This document shows, piece after piece, positions 46,842 through 58,090 of a stretch of 64,000 bases of DNA. Each line of letters begins with the position of its first letter. The stretch's first letter is position 1. The position numbers were made by a program, and so were the translations under genes. The stretch is from Karalla daura (taxonomy: Eukaryota; Chordata; Actinopteri; Chaetodontiformes; Leiognathidae). Location: assembly GCA_029224185.1 (NCBI GenBank), contig CM055188.1, positions 3,225,001-3,289,000 of the forward strand, read 5' to 3'. The notes beneath the pieces are model-generated. The model did no database searches, was not told the origin of the DNA, and worked only from the letters and a program-made list of their open reading frames with translations.

Positions 46842-47267
46842 TGTGGTGGAAATTTTACATGCATCTATGAACACTTGATTAAAGTCAGTATTCATTCAGT
46901 TGTAGCCTGAACTCTCTGTGCCGCAGCCATCAAAGACTCAAGAACGTAACTGTAAAATCACACATCCATTATTATGCCTATGAAAATGCCCTGCTCACAG
47001 GACACCAGTTGTAAAGACTTGCTCAGCTCTTGACAATTTCTTTATTGTGAACAAATGATTTTCACACTTAGGGGTGCGTTCCTGGAGGTCAGGATAAAAT
47101 GCATTGTGACCTTTCCTCAGGGGAAGCAGTTCTCTGATCCACTGGCTGTGGTCAGAGTGTGGTCAGAGTGGTCAGAGTCTTCCTTCTCTGCAGAGAATAA
47201 ACACTTGGTACCTGTTAAAGTCTTGCTTTTCAATTTTCCCAAACACATAAAGAATTTTTCCACAACA
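46842..47267 (+). mobile_element. LTR (family A), 426 bp
   Basis: Begins TGTGGTGGAAATTTTACATG and ends TTTTTCCACAACA, with AATAAA in GCAGAGAATAAACAC near the end. It is colinear with the copies at 1294 and 53619. A GGTCAGAGT triplication lies at 47150-47180. No target-site duplication is seen: left flank is TACGAG, right flank AGGGCC. The tandem array starting at 47269 directly adjoins its 3' end, so it could be the 5' LTR of a decayed element and the array its interior. Confidence 0.68.
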
Positions 47268-47268
47268 A

Positions 47269-48530
47269 GGGCCAGGTAAATGCAAACACACATTCAAAGT
47301 GCTGCACAGTGGCTCCCAAACAGGAATTATCATTGATTGTTGACTGCTTTGTTCAAGGAGTGTATGCCAGAAACTCCTGAGAAGACGCAAACCAGGGTGC
47401 TGATGCACACCCTCCTCCATTGCAAAGTAAGCATCCATCTGTGTGACTCTGTCTCCTGTTTGTTAAACTATTCAAGTCCATGGTGACTGAACTTCCTGAT
47501 ATGTTTGTGTTTAAAGGAAACATGACCACAGTGTCAAGACCGTCAAGACCTCCAGAAGAAAGCTACTGAGCACCCGTAACACAAGTAAGCCTAATACACT
47601 ACCAAAACACTAAACCATTGTAATAATGTCCTGTATAATGTTGTCTGCTGTAGTAACGTTTTGCTTTGTGAATAAATAGCTAATCCAATGAGAAGACGCC
47701 AAACGGGAGATGTAGACGGCCAAACGGGAGATGTAGACTTGATGGTCTAGGCTTCAAAATTTGGTTACATCAATCTCAGTGGCTAAAGGGACAAATGAGA
47801 TGATGCAGACTTGAGAGGAGGTCAAACTGGCAGTTGCATCGGGCTCAGTGCAACAGCACCAGACGAGATGATGCACTGCATAGAGCGAGCAGTGGAAGAG
47901 AGCCAGGTAAGTGCAATGATGCATTGAAGGTGCTGCACTGAGCTTCCCAAAGAGAAATGATCATTGATGATTGATTGTTTTGTTCAAGGAGTGTATGCCA
48001 GGATCTCCCGAGAAGACGCAGACCAGGGTGCTGATGCACACCCTCCTCCATTACAAAGTATGCATCTGTCTGTGTGACTCTCTCCCATTTGTATGACTAA
48101 TCAAGTCCATGGTAACTGAACTTACTGATGTCTTTGTCTCTAAAGGAAACATGACCCCCAGATGAAAGCAGCTGAGCACCCCTAACACAAGTAAACCTTC
48201 CATGCAATAATGATCAATGCAATGTTGTCTGCTGTAGTAATGTTTGTTTTGTTTTGTGAATAACTAACCCAGGCCATAACGAGGAGACGACGCCAAGTGG
48301 ACAGGGGCTCAAAGACTACAGTTGCAGGCTCCAGTGCCAAATGGCACAATGAGAAGATAGAGACTGGGTGGTCTAGGCTTCAACATTAAGTCGCCAAATG
48401 AGATGATGTAGACTGTATAGGGGGTCAAACGGGCAGATACACTGCATAGGGCCAGCGGTAGAGGAGGGCCAGGTAAATGAAAACATGCAATCAAAGTGCT
48501 ACACAAACAAAGCAGCACTGTCCTATGTGG
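47269..48530. repeat. Tandem array of about 600-bp units
   Basis: Unit starts at 47269, 47899 and 48466 share GGGCCAGGTAAAT or a close variant. Units 1 and 2 go on with CAAGGAGTGTATGCCAG, GGTGCTGATGCACACCCTCC, CAAGTCCATGGT, AAAGGAAACATGACC, CTGAGCACCC-TAACACAAGTAA and TGTTGTCTGCTGTAGTAA. Unit 3 is truncated after about 60 bp. Spacing is 630 and 567 bp. Each unit also holds ATGTAGAC-type blocks. No coding frame is kept between units. Confidence 0.8.
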
Positions 48531-48969
48531 TTCTCCCTAACAAAACATATAATCATTGACGCAGTTCAATAAGGCCTGAGAATACTGGCCATGGGTAGAC
48601 TACAAGCACCTACCTGTTAGCAGAAACTGATTAGCACACGCACTTGTACAGAAGGGAAGGTGAGAGGGATGGAGCCTGATGTCAGCGTTTTTCTAAGACC
48701 ACAATAGCATTAGCCACTTGCATGCTATCTCACCCAAAAAGAGGGAGAAAGAACAATCACCACTGCCCTGCCACTGCACTGGAGTGCAGGGAAGTGACAG
48801 AGCAGCGCACAACCACACAGCACGGCACACACACGCTGCTGATTCTCACCAGGAGTATTGCAGAAGTGAGGGAGAAGAAGGAGGGCCGGCTTAAAAGTCG
48901 GTGCCTGATCACTGATAGGCCAACAGGTGCGTTGAAGGACCATCATGTGCAGCGCATATGCTATGCTGC

Positions 48970-50323
48970 CACACGTATATCTGAACAACCGGCTCAGGGA
49001 CCGTGGCCGTGATATGGCCCTAGGGCGCCCTGAGGCTCCCGGTCCACCATAGTCCTCCACTCCACTGGCCCACGAAACCGCTGACCCTATGCAAGTGGGA
49101 TGCACCAGTCTGTCTACTGAAGAGAGGGAGCAACAGAGGAGAGAGAAGCGCTGTCTGTACTGTGGAAGAAAGGGTCACTTTCGAAACCCCTTCCTTGAGC
49201 TTTCGGGGATAGGGAACTCCCGTCCAGCCAAGGGTCTTCCTCCCACTCACCATCTCATGGGGTGAAGGCAGTCACACGTGCCAAGGCCACCAGGAATTTG
49301 ATAGACACTAATTTCGCCCTTAAACTCAAGATTCCTCTTGTTCCCCTCAAGATTCCCCTCTCTGTGTCTGCCTTGGATGGCCAGCCCCTGGGAGACGGTG
49401 GAGTCACTCGAGCGACCCAGCCTCTTCGTCTCCAGTCTGTCAACAGTCTTCCTGTTGTCCTCAGCATTCCTTGGCTGACTCGTCATAACCCTCACATTGA
49501 CAGAGTAACTGGCCGAGTACTGGAATGGGGACCTACTTACCACGCCACTTGCCTCTTTGCTAATCCTCCAGTGTTGCCCAACGAGTCCCTGGATCCCACC
49601 AAGTTGTCCCAAGTTCCCACTGAGTACTGGGATTTGAAAGAGGTCTTTAGCAAGGACAGGGTAGCTTCTCTTCCCCACATAGACATTATGATTGTGCCAT
49701 GAGCCTTCTTCCAGGCACGTCTCCCCCTCTGGGACGACTCTTCTCCCTCTCTCTGCCCGAGCACAAGGCAATGGAGGAATAAGTCAAGGATGCCCTGGCG
49801 TTGGGATTCATCCGACCATCCACTTCACCTGCTGGTGCTGGCTTCTTCTTTGTCAGAAAGAAGGATGCCAGCCTGCGACTGTGCATCGACAACTGTCGCA
49901 GGAGGCAAGTTCAGCATTTCTGCCCGGGCCAAAGAGTTTGGCTGTCCATTAATTATCTTCGCCTGTGCGTTGGGTCCCACAAGCTGGCGCCCCGCTACGT
50001 TGGTCCCTTTAAGGTGACTCACCCCACCTTCCACGTTTCCCTTCTTTGCCTGGTCCTGTCCTTGCCTCATACCTCTACCTCCAAGACCCCGGCCCCCGCG
50101 TCATTGATGTTGGGCCTGTCTTCACGGTACGCCAACCCCTCAATTTCCACCGTGTCTGGGGCAGGCTGCAGTACTTGGTGGATTGGGAGGGCTATGGCCC
50201 TGAGGAGCCCTCCTGGGTTCCAGTCTGTGAAATTTTGGACAAGGACCTGAGCAAGGAGTTCCACTGTGCACATCCTGACTGTCCAGGGAATATCCGGAGA
50301 CGTTTGTAGAGAGGGGGGGGTCC
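48970..50323 (+). mobile_element. Internally deleted Ty3/Gypsy retroelement with chromodomain (internal region)
   Basis: In order: Gag end NNRLRDRGRDMALGRPEAP-like sequence (48985), CLYCGRKGHFRNP, an incomplete CCHC zinc knuckle (49153); protease LSVSALDGQPLGDGGVT (49360), in which the catalytic DSG block is replaced; reverse-transcriptase start YWDLKEVFSKD (49627) and GFIRPSTSPAGAGFFFVRKK (49803). At about 49907 RT sequence (CIDNCRRR) joins straight to the integrase C-terminal PGQRVWLS (49922) and LAPRYVGPFKV. Finally comes a chromodomain, LQYLVDWEGYGPEEPSWVP (50170), ending at the TAG near 50308, and a purine tract GAGAGGGGGGGG before the LTR. Most of RT, RNase H and the integrase core are deleted, so it is dead. 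Confidence 0.9.
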
Positions 50324-50794
50324 TGTTAAGAGCATTGACTCTTCTGGCTACTACTGGTCACTTGTCAGTCTGGTTGTGTTTGTAGATGTGTTGTTTTCCA
50401 CATGTTATTTGTTCTTTTTTTGTTGTTTCTTCACCACCTATTGGCAAGTGTGTTCATTCGGTTACCTGTTTGGGTATTTAAGCCCCGGGTTTCCGTCGGC
50501 TCTTTCTTCAGTCTTTGTCATCCACCCATGACTCTGGTGAGTCCTTGACCTCCTAGTAAAATCCTCTCCATTGCTTGTTGGACATTAGTGCTATATACTC
50601 AGAGGCCTTGTTAAGGGCCCTTTGTGTTACTAGCCTTTTGGATCTTTGTTTCCTGTTTTCTTGTTTTTTGCCTCTTTTTTGGATGCCTGAGTGCCGAAGA
50701 GTTTGAGGATCTCCTGAGTTTGCCTTTTGATTAGAATAAACAGCCTTTTAGTATCGCAGCTCTGCTCTTGGTCTTATTTTTTCCTACATTCACA
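50324..50794 (+). mobile_element. 3' LTR of the chromodomain Gypsy element
   Basis: Starts TGTTAAGAGCATTG just after the polypurine tract and ends near CCTACATTCACA. A TATA-like TATTTAAG lies at 50475 and an AATAAA polyadenylation signal at 50735. The 5' LTR was not found in the window. The right border is approximate. Confidence 0.75.
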
Positions 50795-50802
50795 CCCTCC
50801 AC

Positions 50803-50875
50803 TATAGTAGAGTGGTTAGAGCTCCTACCTTCTGAGCCAACAACCCAGGTCTGATTCCTGTGCCCTAACAAAAAG
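50803..50875 (+). repeat. tRNA-like sequence, probably head of a SINE or similar repeat
   Basis: AGAGTGGTTAGAGCTCC resembles a polymerase III A box, and GGTCTGATTCCTG, about 40 bp later, resembles a B box (GGTTCGATTCC with a change). The acceptor ends do not pair well, so it is not a working tRNA gene. It lies between the LTR and the repeat at 50880. Confidence 0.4.
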
Positions 50876-50879
50876 TGCT

Positions 50880-51340
50880 CTAAAAGAACAAAAAATCCCA
50901 TAAGAAATGATTGTGAAAAACTCAAAAACTGAAAAAACCTTGATGTAGAAACTTAATTCAAACTTCAAAATACCGGAAAGCCTGTCATCTCTGCCTGTAC
51001 CCCCATAAGAATGAATGGGAAAAATGGAACAAACATCTGCTACATGGCAATACATTGACTTCAAAACTTCATTTTAATTTCAAAAATGTAATAAACTTGT
51101 GGTCTGTTTGTGTACTAAGTTGCATGTTGATAGGTGTGGTATCACTTGTGTTGATAGGTTGTATCACTTTTCAGCAGCACCTTCTCAAACACACTTCGGT
51201 TAAAAAAAACCAGACTGTGGGTCTGCAGACAGGAGATGTTGTAATGGCAACCTTGGCTCACGATATAGGGGGCCTGAATAGGAAGCCTCACCATAACCTC
51301 ACCCTGCCCCTCAATAGGCCCCTACCAGGGGCCCAGACCA
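50880..51340 (-). repeat. Copy of the TTCCCATT-type dispersed repeat
   Basis: In antisense it has CCCATAAGAAATGATTG, then CCCATAAGAATGAATGGG, ACATCTGCTACATGG and ACTTCATTTTAATTTC, the same ordered words as 59230-59470 and the complement of 2040-2150 and 13910-14240. Non-coding. Confidence 0.65.
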
Positions 51341-53618
51341 AACACTGAAATTAATGGGAAAAAGTCCAAAGGCAGACAAACTGCTGCAAACCAACGGGCA
51401 CACATCCCAGAGCCCTTTCGAAATTTCAGCCAGCTGGAATTTTCTCGTCGTCGTGTCATATTCAGTGGAATATTTAGTTGTGATGAATATGGCTGACATT
51501 TCATCTATGTATTTTCAAGGGTTAGAGGTGATGAAGGTGTTGAAGATGTCTCAATCGCTGAAACCATGTATATCGTTGAAGGCACTGGAAGAGGGAGCTT
51601 CACAGCTGGGCACAGTGTTCAATAAGAATACAATAAATAATTCAATAATTTACTTTTAGTATATCAATATTACGATGTAAAATGTTCGATGTAAAGTATT
51701 TTCAGTCAGACAAATTATTACTTTTCAGCAAAATGTTATCTTTCTCTGATCTAGAATAGAGCACCTGTGGTGAGATGTCTGGGCCAGAGTGATACATTTT
51801 GCTATGAAGTTCTTCACAGGAAGATGGCCTCTAGGATTTAGCAAATGTTGTTCATCTGTTTTCTGTCCACTAGGTCTTCCTTCCACGTCTGCCAGGGGCC
51901 CTTCACACATTTACAGAAGGCTGGGACAATCATCCTTACGGTCTGAAGGTGTACTCTCCCCAAACCAACTCTGGGTTTTTTTTTTCACATGAAGAACCCT
52001 TGTGACCTGAATAAAGGTTTGCAGGTTTGTTGAAGCTCAAACTTGAGGTGCTGTTTACAAAGCCAAAGTGCAGTTGACAAGTTTTGAACCTGCTTATGTT
52101 TAGGCTTAGGTTAATATAAATACATTTGAATTCTTATTATTTGAATACGGTCAAAATCTTCAACCATGTGGAAAGTTAAAATTCAAGAGAAATTTGTTGA
52201 AAAAAAAGATTTACAGGTAAGTGCTTATGATACTTCATTGAAGTGGTCACACGGAGCAAGTCAAGCAAGCAAGCAACAGAGCAAGTCAGCCAAGCAAAAT
52301 TTGATAGTTGCATTGTTTAAAGTGCTTCAACATTACACACATTTTATTCTCTGGTTAAATGTTTTATGTTGTCACTGCACTGTGTGTATGACAGTGTGTT
52401 CTTTGGAACATTGTTCAAATATTTCTCAATCATTGGCCTCATAAGGTCATTTCTTTGCGTGAACCTGTCTCCAACCCCCAGGAACATGAGCCCCATCCCA
52501 TCCAGCAGGACCCTCATTCAACTGTACATTCTGACCGCAGGTAACTCCTGGGGAAGACACTCCTGAAGAGGTTGGACCTTTGGAGTCCACCTCATTGATC
52601 TCTTCTGAACTGACCGCCTGCCCTCATGATACCAGACCCCGAGCCGAAAAGGCAGGTGGATCTGTCCCTCAAGACTCTCATTCCATGAGCCGTATTTACT
52701 TTGGGCTGGGCCCCTCCGATAGTGACATGCCTGGACAATTCAAACCCCTGCTTCCACAGAGGCAGTTTGCTCACTCTCAGAGCACATAGCCACCACTGGA
52801 GTGAAAAAGAAAGGTCACTGCCCCATGGCCGCACCCAACTGTTGGTGCTCACTCGATGCAGAGTCCTACAGACAGGTACCTTGATAAGACTGCTCGCAAA
52901 ATACATGGAAATACACTAGTTTCTATCTAAGAGATACTGACTTCTGCCTGCAGAAGCTCCTAGGTGCAACCATTGAAGACAAAATCAACCTCATCAATTT
53001 GACCTCTAGCTGAAAGGTGAGTACTTTCATTGACCGTCAGCCTGGCTACATCAATGCCAACTATGACTTGTTTAGTCAGATAATGATCAAAAAATTTTCT
53101 GATTACATCACACAGACAGGCTTGAGTGCTGCCATGGCAATAAAACAGACAAAAAATAAATCACCACAACTATACTATTCTCACTTGCACCTTAGTGACT
53201 TCAGTTCTTGAAATGAACTTGAGATGGAAGTGGATCTGCATTTCAAATCCGTCTTCATCCAAAACCTCCATCCCACTACAAGTGTCCATCTTGGTTTCAC
53301 AGTAGGAACCAAATGATTTTGAGCATTGGCGTCACAGACCCTGAGTTGGAGGGGGTTCCTGGTGCAAAGCACGTGACTGCCACACATTCCCTCTCCAAAC
53401 TCAGACACAAAAAGTCCCCTCCTCCCAAACCAATCCATCAAGTCCATCAAACAAGTCACCACCAGACTGATGGGAAAACTGTCCAGCCCCTGACTACAAA
53501 GATGATTGATTGATGAAATGATTGACCCAAGGTAGAAGGTGATTACAACCAAACTAGACAACCCAGAAGCTGGAACTTTCCAGGATGAAAGTGGAAGATA
53601 GCGACCACACAAGTCTAC
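51341..53618. other. Stretch without recognised gene
   Basis: One frame, 52530-52789, stays open for more than 80 codons (with SMSRIYFGLGPSDSDMPGQF and a stop at 52787) and reads like real protein rather than random sequence, but I do not recognise it. It could be an old retroelement or gene fragment. 52255-52310 has short CAAGCAAG repeats. Nothing else is recognised. Confidence 0.35.
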
Positions 53619-55195
53619 TGTTGTGGAAAAATTCTTCACATGTCTGGGAAAATCAAAAAGCAAGACTGGAACAGGTACCAAGTGTTTATTCTCTGCAGAG
53701 AAGGAAGACAGCACACTCTGACCACTGTCAGTAGATCAGAGGACTGCTTCCCTGAGGAAGGGTCACAATGCATTTTATCCTGACCTCCAGGAACACACCC
53801 CTAAGTGTGAAAACCATTTGGTCAATAAACAAATTGTCAGGAGCTGAGCAAGTCTTTACAAGGGGTGTCCTGTGAGCAGGGCACTTCCATAGGCACAACA
53901 ATGAAGGTGTTAACAGCAGGGGATGATTTTACAGTGAAGTTCAGTTGTCACGTGTCGGGGGTAAAATGTGTGGAAATATGTTTTACATGCCTATTGATGT
54001 ATGTATGTGTTTAGAGCAAATGTGGGGACTGTGGGACAGAGGGGAATTGACTGGAAGCCCTGACTGGGTGGCTGAGTGACTTGTAGGGGTGCGGCTCTGT
54101 TTAAATAGGGCTTCGGCGGAGGGAACAGGTGGTCGTCTTTTTGCCAGCTGACCGAGGAGGCGTGACGTCACTCTCGCCGCGACGCGAAGGAAGGACCCCG
54201 GCCGGAGAGTGGGAGGAAGGCATGCCTACGCGCCTACGCGCCATTGAAAGGGAAGTGCCCGGCTTCGGTTTGTTGGCGATGTGTGTGGGAGAGTTGGCGG
54301 CGGGTCTAGTATCGTGCTAAGCTGCGTCTCTCTCGGCAGCGCCGTGGACGGGGTGCGCGGAAGCGGCACCCGACGCCAGCGTGGGAGGGACAACCTGCAG
54401 AGCGTCGCTGGGTCCTAGAGGCACCACTGCACACCTGCACAGCTGAGCAGGCCCACGGACCGTCGGTGGCCAGTTCTTTTTTCCCCTGGTCGGCGGGAGG
54501 GGGGAGGGTGCCGCCGACCAGGTCTGATTTCTGCACCTAATACGGGTCGGACAGGACACCCGCACCGCGCGCCGCGCTGGACCACGTGAACTCTCTCCTC
54601 TGGGTGAGCTGGTGGTTACGCCACGGAGTGACGGACTTGCAGGACTGGGGAAGAACGGGGGGAGGTGGGCTATCCTTGATGTGGGTTATTTCTGTGTATT
54701 GGTGTTTTATTGTGTGAGTTGCTGTGAAGTAATTGTACTCCTCGTGGTGGCAACACGTTGGGATAATGTTTGTGAGTTGTGTGTCAATTTGCTGTGTGCC
54801 ACCTTAAACCGATACTTAGCTCACACCACCTGATTTTACTTTCCCTATTCCTGCGCAGTTTGTTATTTTCCTGTGCGTTCGTCCTGGGGTGTGGTACGTT
54901 AATGGGTGGGGGTTAATGAGGGTGGCATGTCAGCTGTGTGTGTTTGTGTGACCTCCATCTGCGGACTTGTATCATTGAGACAGGGCTCCTGCCGACCCGC
55001 ATTCAATAAAATTAAAGAAACGCACTGCTTCCTGGGTCTGGTGAATGTGTCCAGAGGGGTTCGAGCCTGTGTAGTGTTGTGGCAGCTACGACACAGTGAG
55101 TCTTTGATGACTGCAGCACACAGAGTTTAGGCTACAACTGAATGAATCCTGACATTAATCAAATGTTTCTAGATGCCTGTAAAATTTCCACCACA
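53619..55195 (-). mobile_element. Solo LTR (family A) interrupted by another solo LTR
   Basis: On the minus strand it starts TGTGGTGGAAATTTTACAGG (55195) and ends in TTCCACAACA (53619), with AATAAA in between. It is flanked by a 4-bp duplication, CTAC, at 53615-53618 and 55196-55199. Removing the nested insertion leaves about 425 bp, equal to the other copies. Typical of LTR-LTR recombination that leaves one LTR. Confidence 0.88.
53946..55093 (+). mobile_element. Solo LTR (family B), 1,148 bp, nested
   Basis: Starts TGTCACGTGTCGGGGG and ends GGCAGCTACGACA, flanked by CAGT on both sides (53942-53945, 55094-55097). A TATA-like TTTAAATAGG lies near 54099, and AATAAA near 55004, so it reads left to right. 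The interior at 54160-54640 is G/C-rich with many CpG. It inserted into the family A LTR. Confidence 0.88.
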
Positions 55196-55199
55196 CTAC

Positions 55200-56489
55200 A
55201 AAGGCCAACAACAGCCAAGGAGAACTTGATGCTATTTAATGTTTTTTCCAAGATAACCTTAAGAAAGAAATGGAAAAAGCAAAACTTAATTGTCATTCCC
55301 AACTATTTTGAACCACCCAACTGATGAGAAAGAACTCTGTTTGAGCCCATGTGAACCTAATTCTGTGCTGCCTCCAAATCAGGCAAGTTCACGGGAACCC
55401 TTCGACACCTCCCAGCATCATTATGGTGGTTCAGCTTAACTAAAAAGAGATTTCCCCTAGCAAGAGTGCCCTGACCATCCAAGGTGAGCCACCTTTCAAA
55501 CAACTCTTGAGCAACTTCACAGTAATGGGGGTCACTCTACCCACGACTCTTGAAAACGAACTGCTGTACGAAGCAGTACCTTGACACTGTTGCAGATATT
55601 ACCCTGTAGTCAACAAAACTGTTTAACACCTTGCGGGCAATAGCACAACATTCAAGCAAGGAATTGAAACTGCAGCTCTGCTCTGAGGTCCAACATGGTC
55701 TCAATAACAGTACCCTGAAGCACAGGGCATGGGTGCAGCTAACAATTGGAACATTGACTCTGGTCTGTCCTGTTTGTCTCGTCTTTCAACGCCAGCCCTT
55801 TTATCAATGGTAAAGACCTTCTCAATTGCTTCAAACCACTAATTGATTTCCGGCAACTCCTGCTTTTCTCCCAACCTCAACAGGGTGAAAGCTGGTGTTG
55901 CACTCTCAACACTGGAACCTTGTCACTCCAAAAGGACACAACAGGAGGGTTGAAGAAGACCTCCCCTGACCCAATGATTGAGCCTAAACTCGTGCACACA
56001 TGTGCGTGCCTAAGTGTGAGTCTTTAGCAACATTAAAATGACTATTAAAGTAATTAATGTATAGTTGTATACATGACAAGCATTAAATATTTGTGTTCAT
56101 TATCAAATGTTGGAATGCGTGTGTGTGTGTCTGTGTGCATGTCTGTTAAGGGCAGAGTGTCAAGGGTCTTCGGGAATTGACACACAGATATGGCAGGGAT
56201 AGTCTTCCTCTTTTTATTAGTGAGTGACACTAAAAAACCCTAAAAAAATCCCAAAGTGAAAAATAAAAATAAAATATTTACAGTAAATGTCTTAGAAGGA
56301 AAAAACAAAAGAAAAATGGCAATGGAAAGCCAAAATTTCAAGAAGAAAAAACTAGCCAAAGGCACTTGCAAAAATACAGAAAAAAATGTAATATAAAAAA
56401 AACTTACAGAGAGGTTGGAGAACGAGGAGAATGCACCGGACCATCTCCCCTAGCAAATGCCCTCTGCCCACTATATAAAGGCGCCTAAG
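55200..56489. other. Stretch without recognised gene
   Basis: Only short frames. 56110-56140 has a GT-rich run. 56180-56400 is a TTTTTATTAG block followed by A-rich sequence, resembling the antisense 3' part of an LTR-type repeat. Not classified. Confidence 0.4.
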
Positions 56490-57523
56490 TGTGACCCGAG
56501 CGGGTCAGTCTAAGGGTCTTGTCTAGGTGGTTTGTGACAACGCCACCTGTGGCCTCGCACCACAAGATATCGTTTTACAGCCCCTAATACACCGGATTCC
56601 AGGACAAGAGGGTCCCCTCCCAGCTACATTAGTGGACACAGAGACGTGAGGTTGCAGTCATCTTCACTTTATTAATCACTAAAATAGCAAAATGGGGTGT
56701 GGAAGGCTGCCACCCGAACAATTACAAAACTATAAAATAACAGCCATGGGCTAGACTGGGACAGCTTGAGGGGAAGGTTACCTGTCCGAGGAGTGAGGGT
56801 GACACACCAACCGTGTTCCGGTCCGGATACCTAGCCACACACACACGTGCTCCCGACTCCTGGTGCCATACACACGCACATAGCCACACACACACACAAG
56901 CAGAAACACACAGGCACTACAGGAAGTATCCACAGCAAACAGTGAGGTGCTCGTTACCACTACAAACGTGAGGTGATGTGCTCGACGGACAGGGCCTGAA
57001 TCCGCCAGCCTGCCCCGCCGGACAGCCCAGGCTGAAAAGGAGAAATGAGAGGAAAGGTTAAGCTCGCAGAGCAGATTGCACATGAGAGCCTAGCCACATA
57101 CGCTAACACTGCAGGTGGCAGCCTACCATCCCACGGCTAACCGTGTTGGTAAAAGCTAAAACATACAGTGCACAGTCAAATGGAACAAAGGCAAAACAGC
57201 AGTGGTGTCGTCTTCCACGCAGTCAGGTGGAACCAACGGCATCTGGTGTGCCACACAGTCACAAAGGGTCCCGGAGCGTGCGTCCTCAAACTCTCTGCAA
57301 CCCGACCCAGCAGCGTGACGTTCAAGCCTTTCCGGTCCAGACAAGGAGTGAGGCAGATTCCAAAAGCAGCACCCAGAGCACGTGTTTAGCCTGTCAATGA
57401 GAGTGGCTTTATAGGTCGAAGGCTAACAGGTAGCCACGGGCATGCCCCGGAAGGGGCGGGCCAGCTGTGAGTGGAGCTACGGTGGCTGCCAAGGGACAAC
57501 TGCAGCAAAGGCTGCTGGTTACA
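56490..57523 (-). mobile_element. Gypsy family C LTR, minus orientation, 1,034 bp
   Basis: On the minus strand it starts TGTAACCAGCAGCC (57523) and ends GCTCGGGTCACA (56490). The same LTR in + orientation lies at 59739-60697. TTTATTAATC at 56669 is the complement of its AATAAA region. It contains about 33 bp and about 42 bp absent from the + copy. A purine-rich tract on the minus strand just before it (about 57546-57570) suits a polypurine tract, so this is a 3' LTR of a minus-strand element. Confidence 0.85.
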
Positions 57524-57720
57524 TAAGCACTCCCTGCAAGTGGCCCGAACCATTCTTCCCCCTGCATCAGGGGGTTTCATTCAGTATTACATTCCTACTG
57601 AAATCCTACTGAAAAATGAAACTGAGTTTTTATTGATACCACTTTCAAATAAATAATTTCTGGGCTCACAGGAAATAACTAGGCACAGTTACATGTAACT
57701 TAAACAACTATTGAGCTGTA

Positions 57721-57799
57721 CCAACTCTTAATCACCGATGTCGAGTCACTGGGACGCATAAGCGCGGCTCCGTATATAGCATCGGTGATCAACAGTTGG
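57721..57799. repeat. Imperfect 20-bp inverted repeat with 39-nt spacer
   Basis: CCAACTCTTAATCACCGATG at 57721-57740 and CATCGGTGATCAACAGTTGG at 57780-57799 pair at 17 of 20 positions. The same structure occurs at 62489-62567. It lies within an unrecognised minus-strand 79-codon frame (57700-57939). Confidence 0.85.
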
Positions 57800-57964
57800 A
57801 CTCTTTTGACCCTGAGGAACATGGTGCGTACAGTAAGCCCGATGACTCTAATGCTCACTAACATTATTTCTATTATATTCACGGAGCTGCTACTCTCTGC
57901 ATCCTTTCCGCCTGCGAGCATGTGCACACAAAACAACAATCTTTAAATAGGTGGAGGTCTACAC

Positions 57965-58090
57965 ACAACTGCAGAGAAATCAGCAGAGAAACAAAAAACT
58001 AAGACTGGGAAGGGAATGAATGGGGAGGCTTGGCGTTTGCACGTGCGTAATGGCGCACACAATAGGGAGCGGTGATAATGCATTTTGGGT
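57965..58090. repeat. Direct repeat flanking a Gypsy pol fragment, copy A
   Basis: Starts AACTGCAGAGAAATCAGCAG and runs through GGGAATGAATGGGGAGGCTT, GCACGTGCGTAATGGCGCA and ACAATAGGGAGC. A diverged copy, about 88 per cent alike by eye, is at 58669-58760. Together they bracket the RT/RNase H fragment. Confidence 0.82.

Noticed and set aside
49247..49771. Minus-strand 174-codon frame, the longest there
   Set aside because: Antisense to the recognisable Gypsy protease and RT start on the + strand; no domain of its own.
50803..50875. Functional tRNA gene
   Set aside because: Box-like sequences are present but the B box is altered and acceptor pairing is poor; more likely a repeat head.
57143..57400. 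Set of small frames on both strands in the family C LTR (also 59792-60074 and 61911-62168)
   Set aside because: They recur only because the LTR recurs; no domain, and overlapping on both strands.
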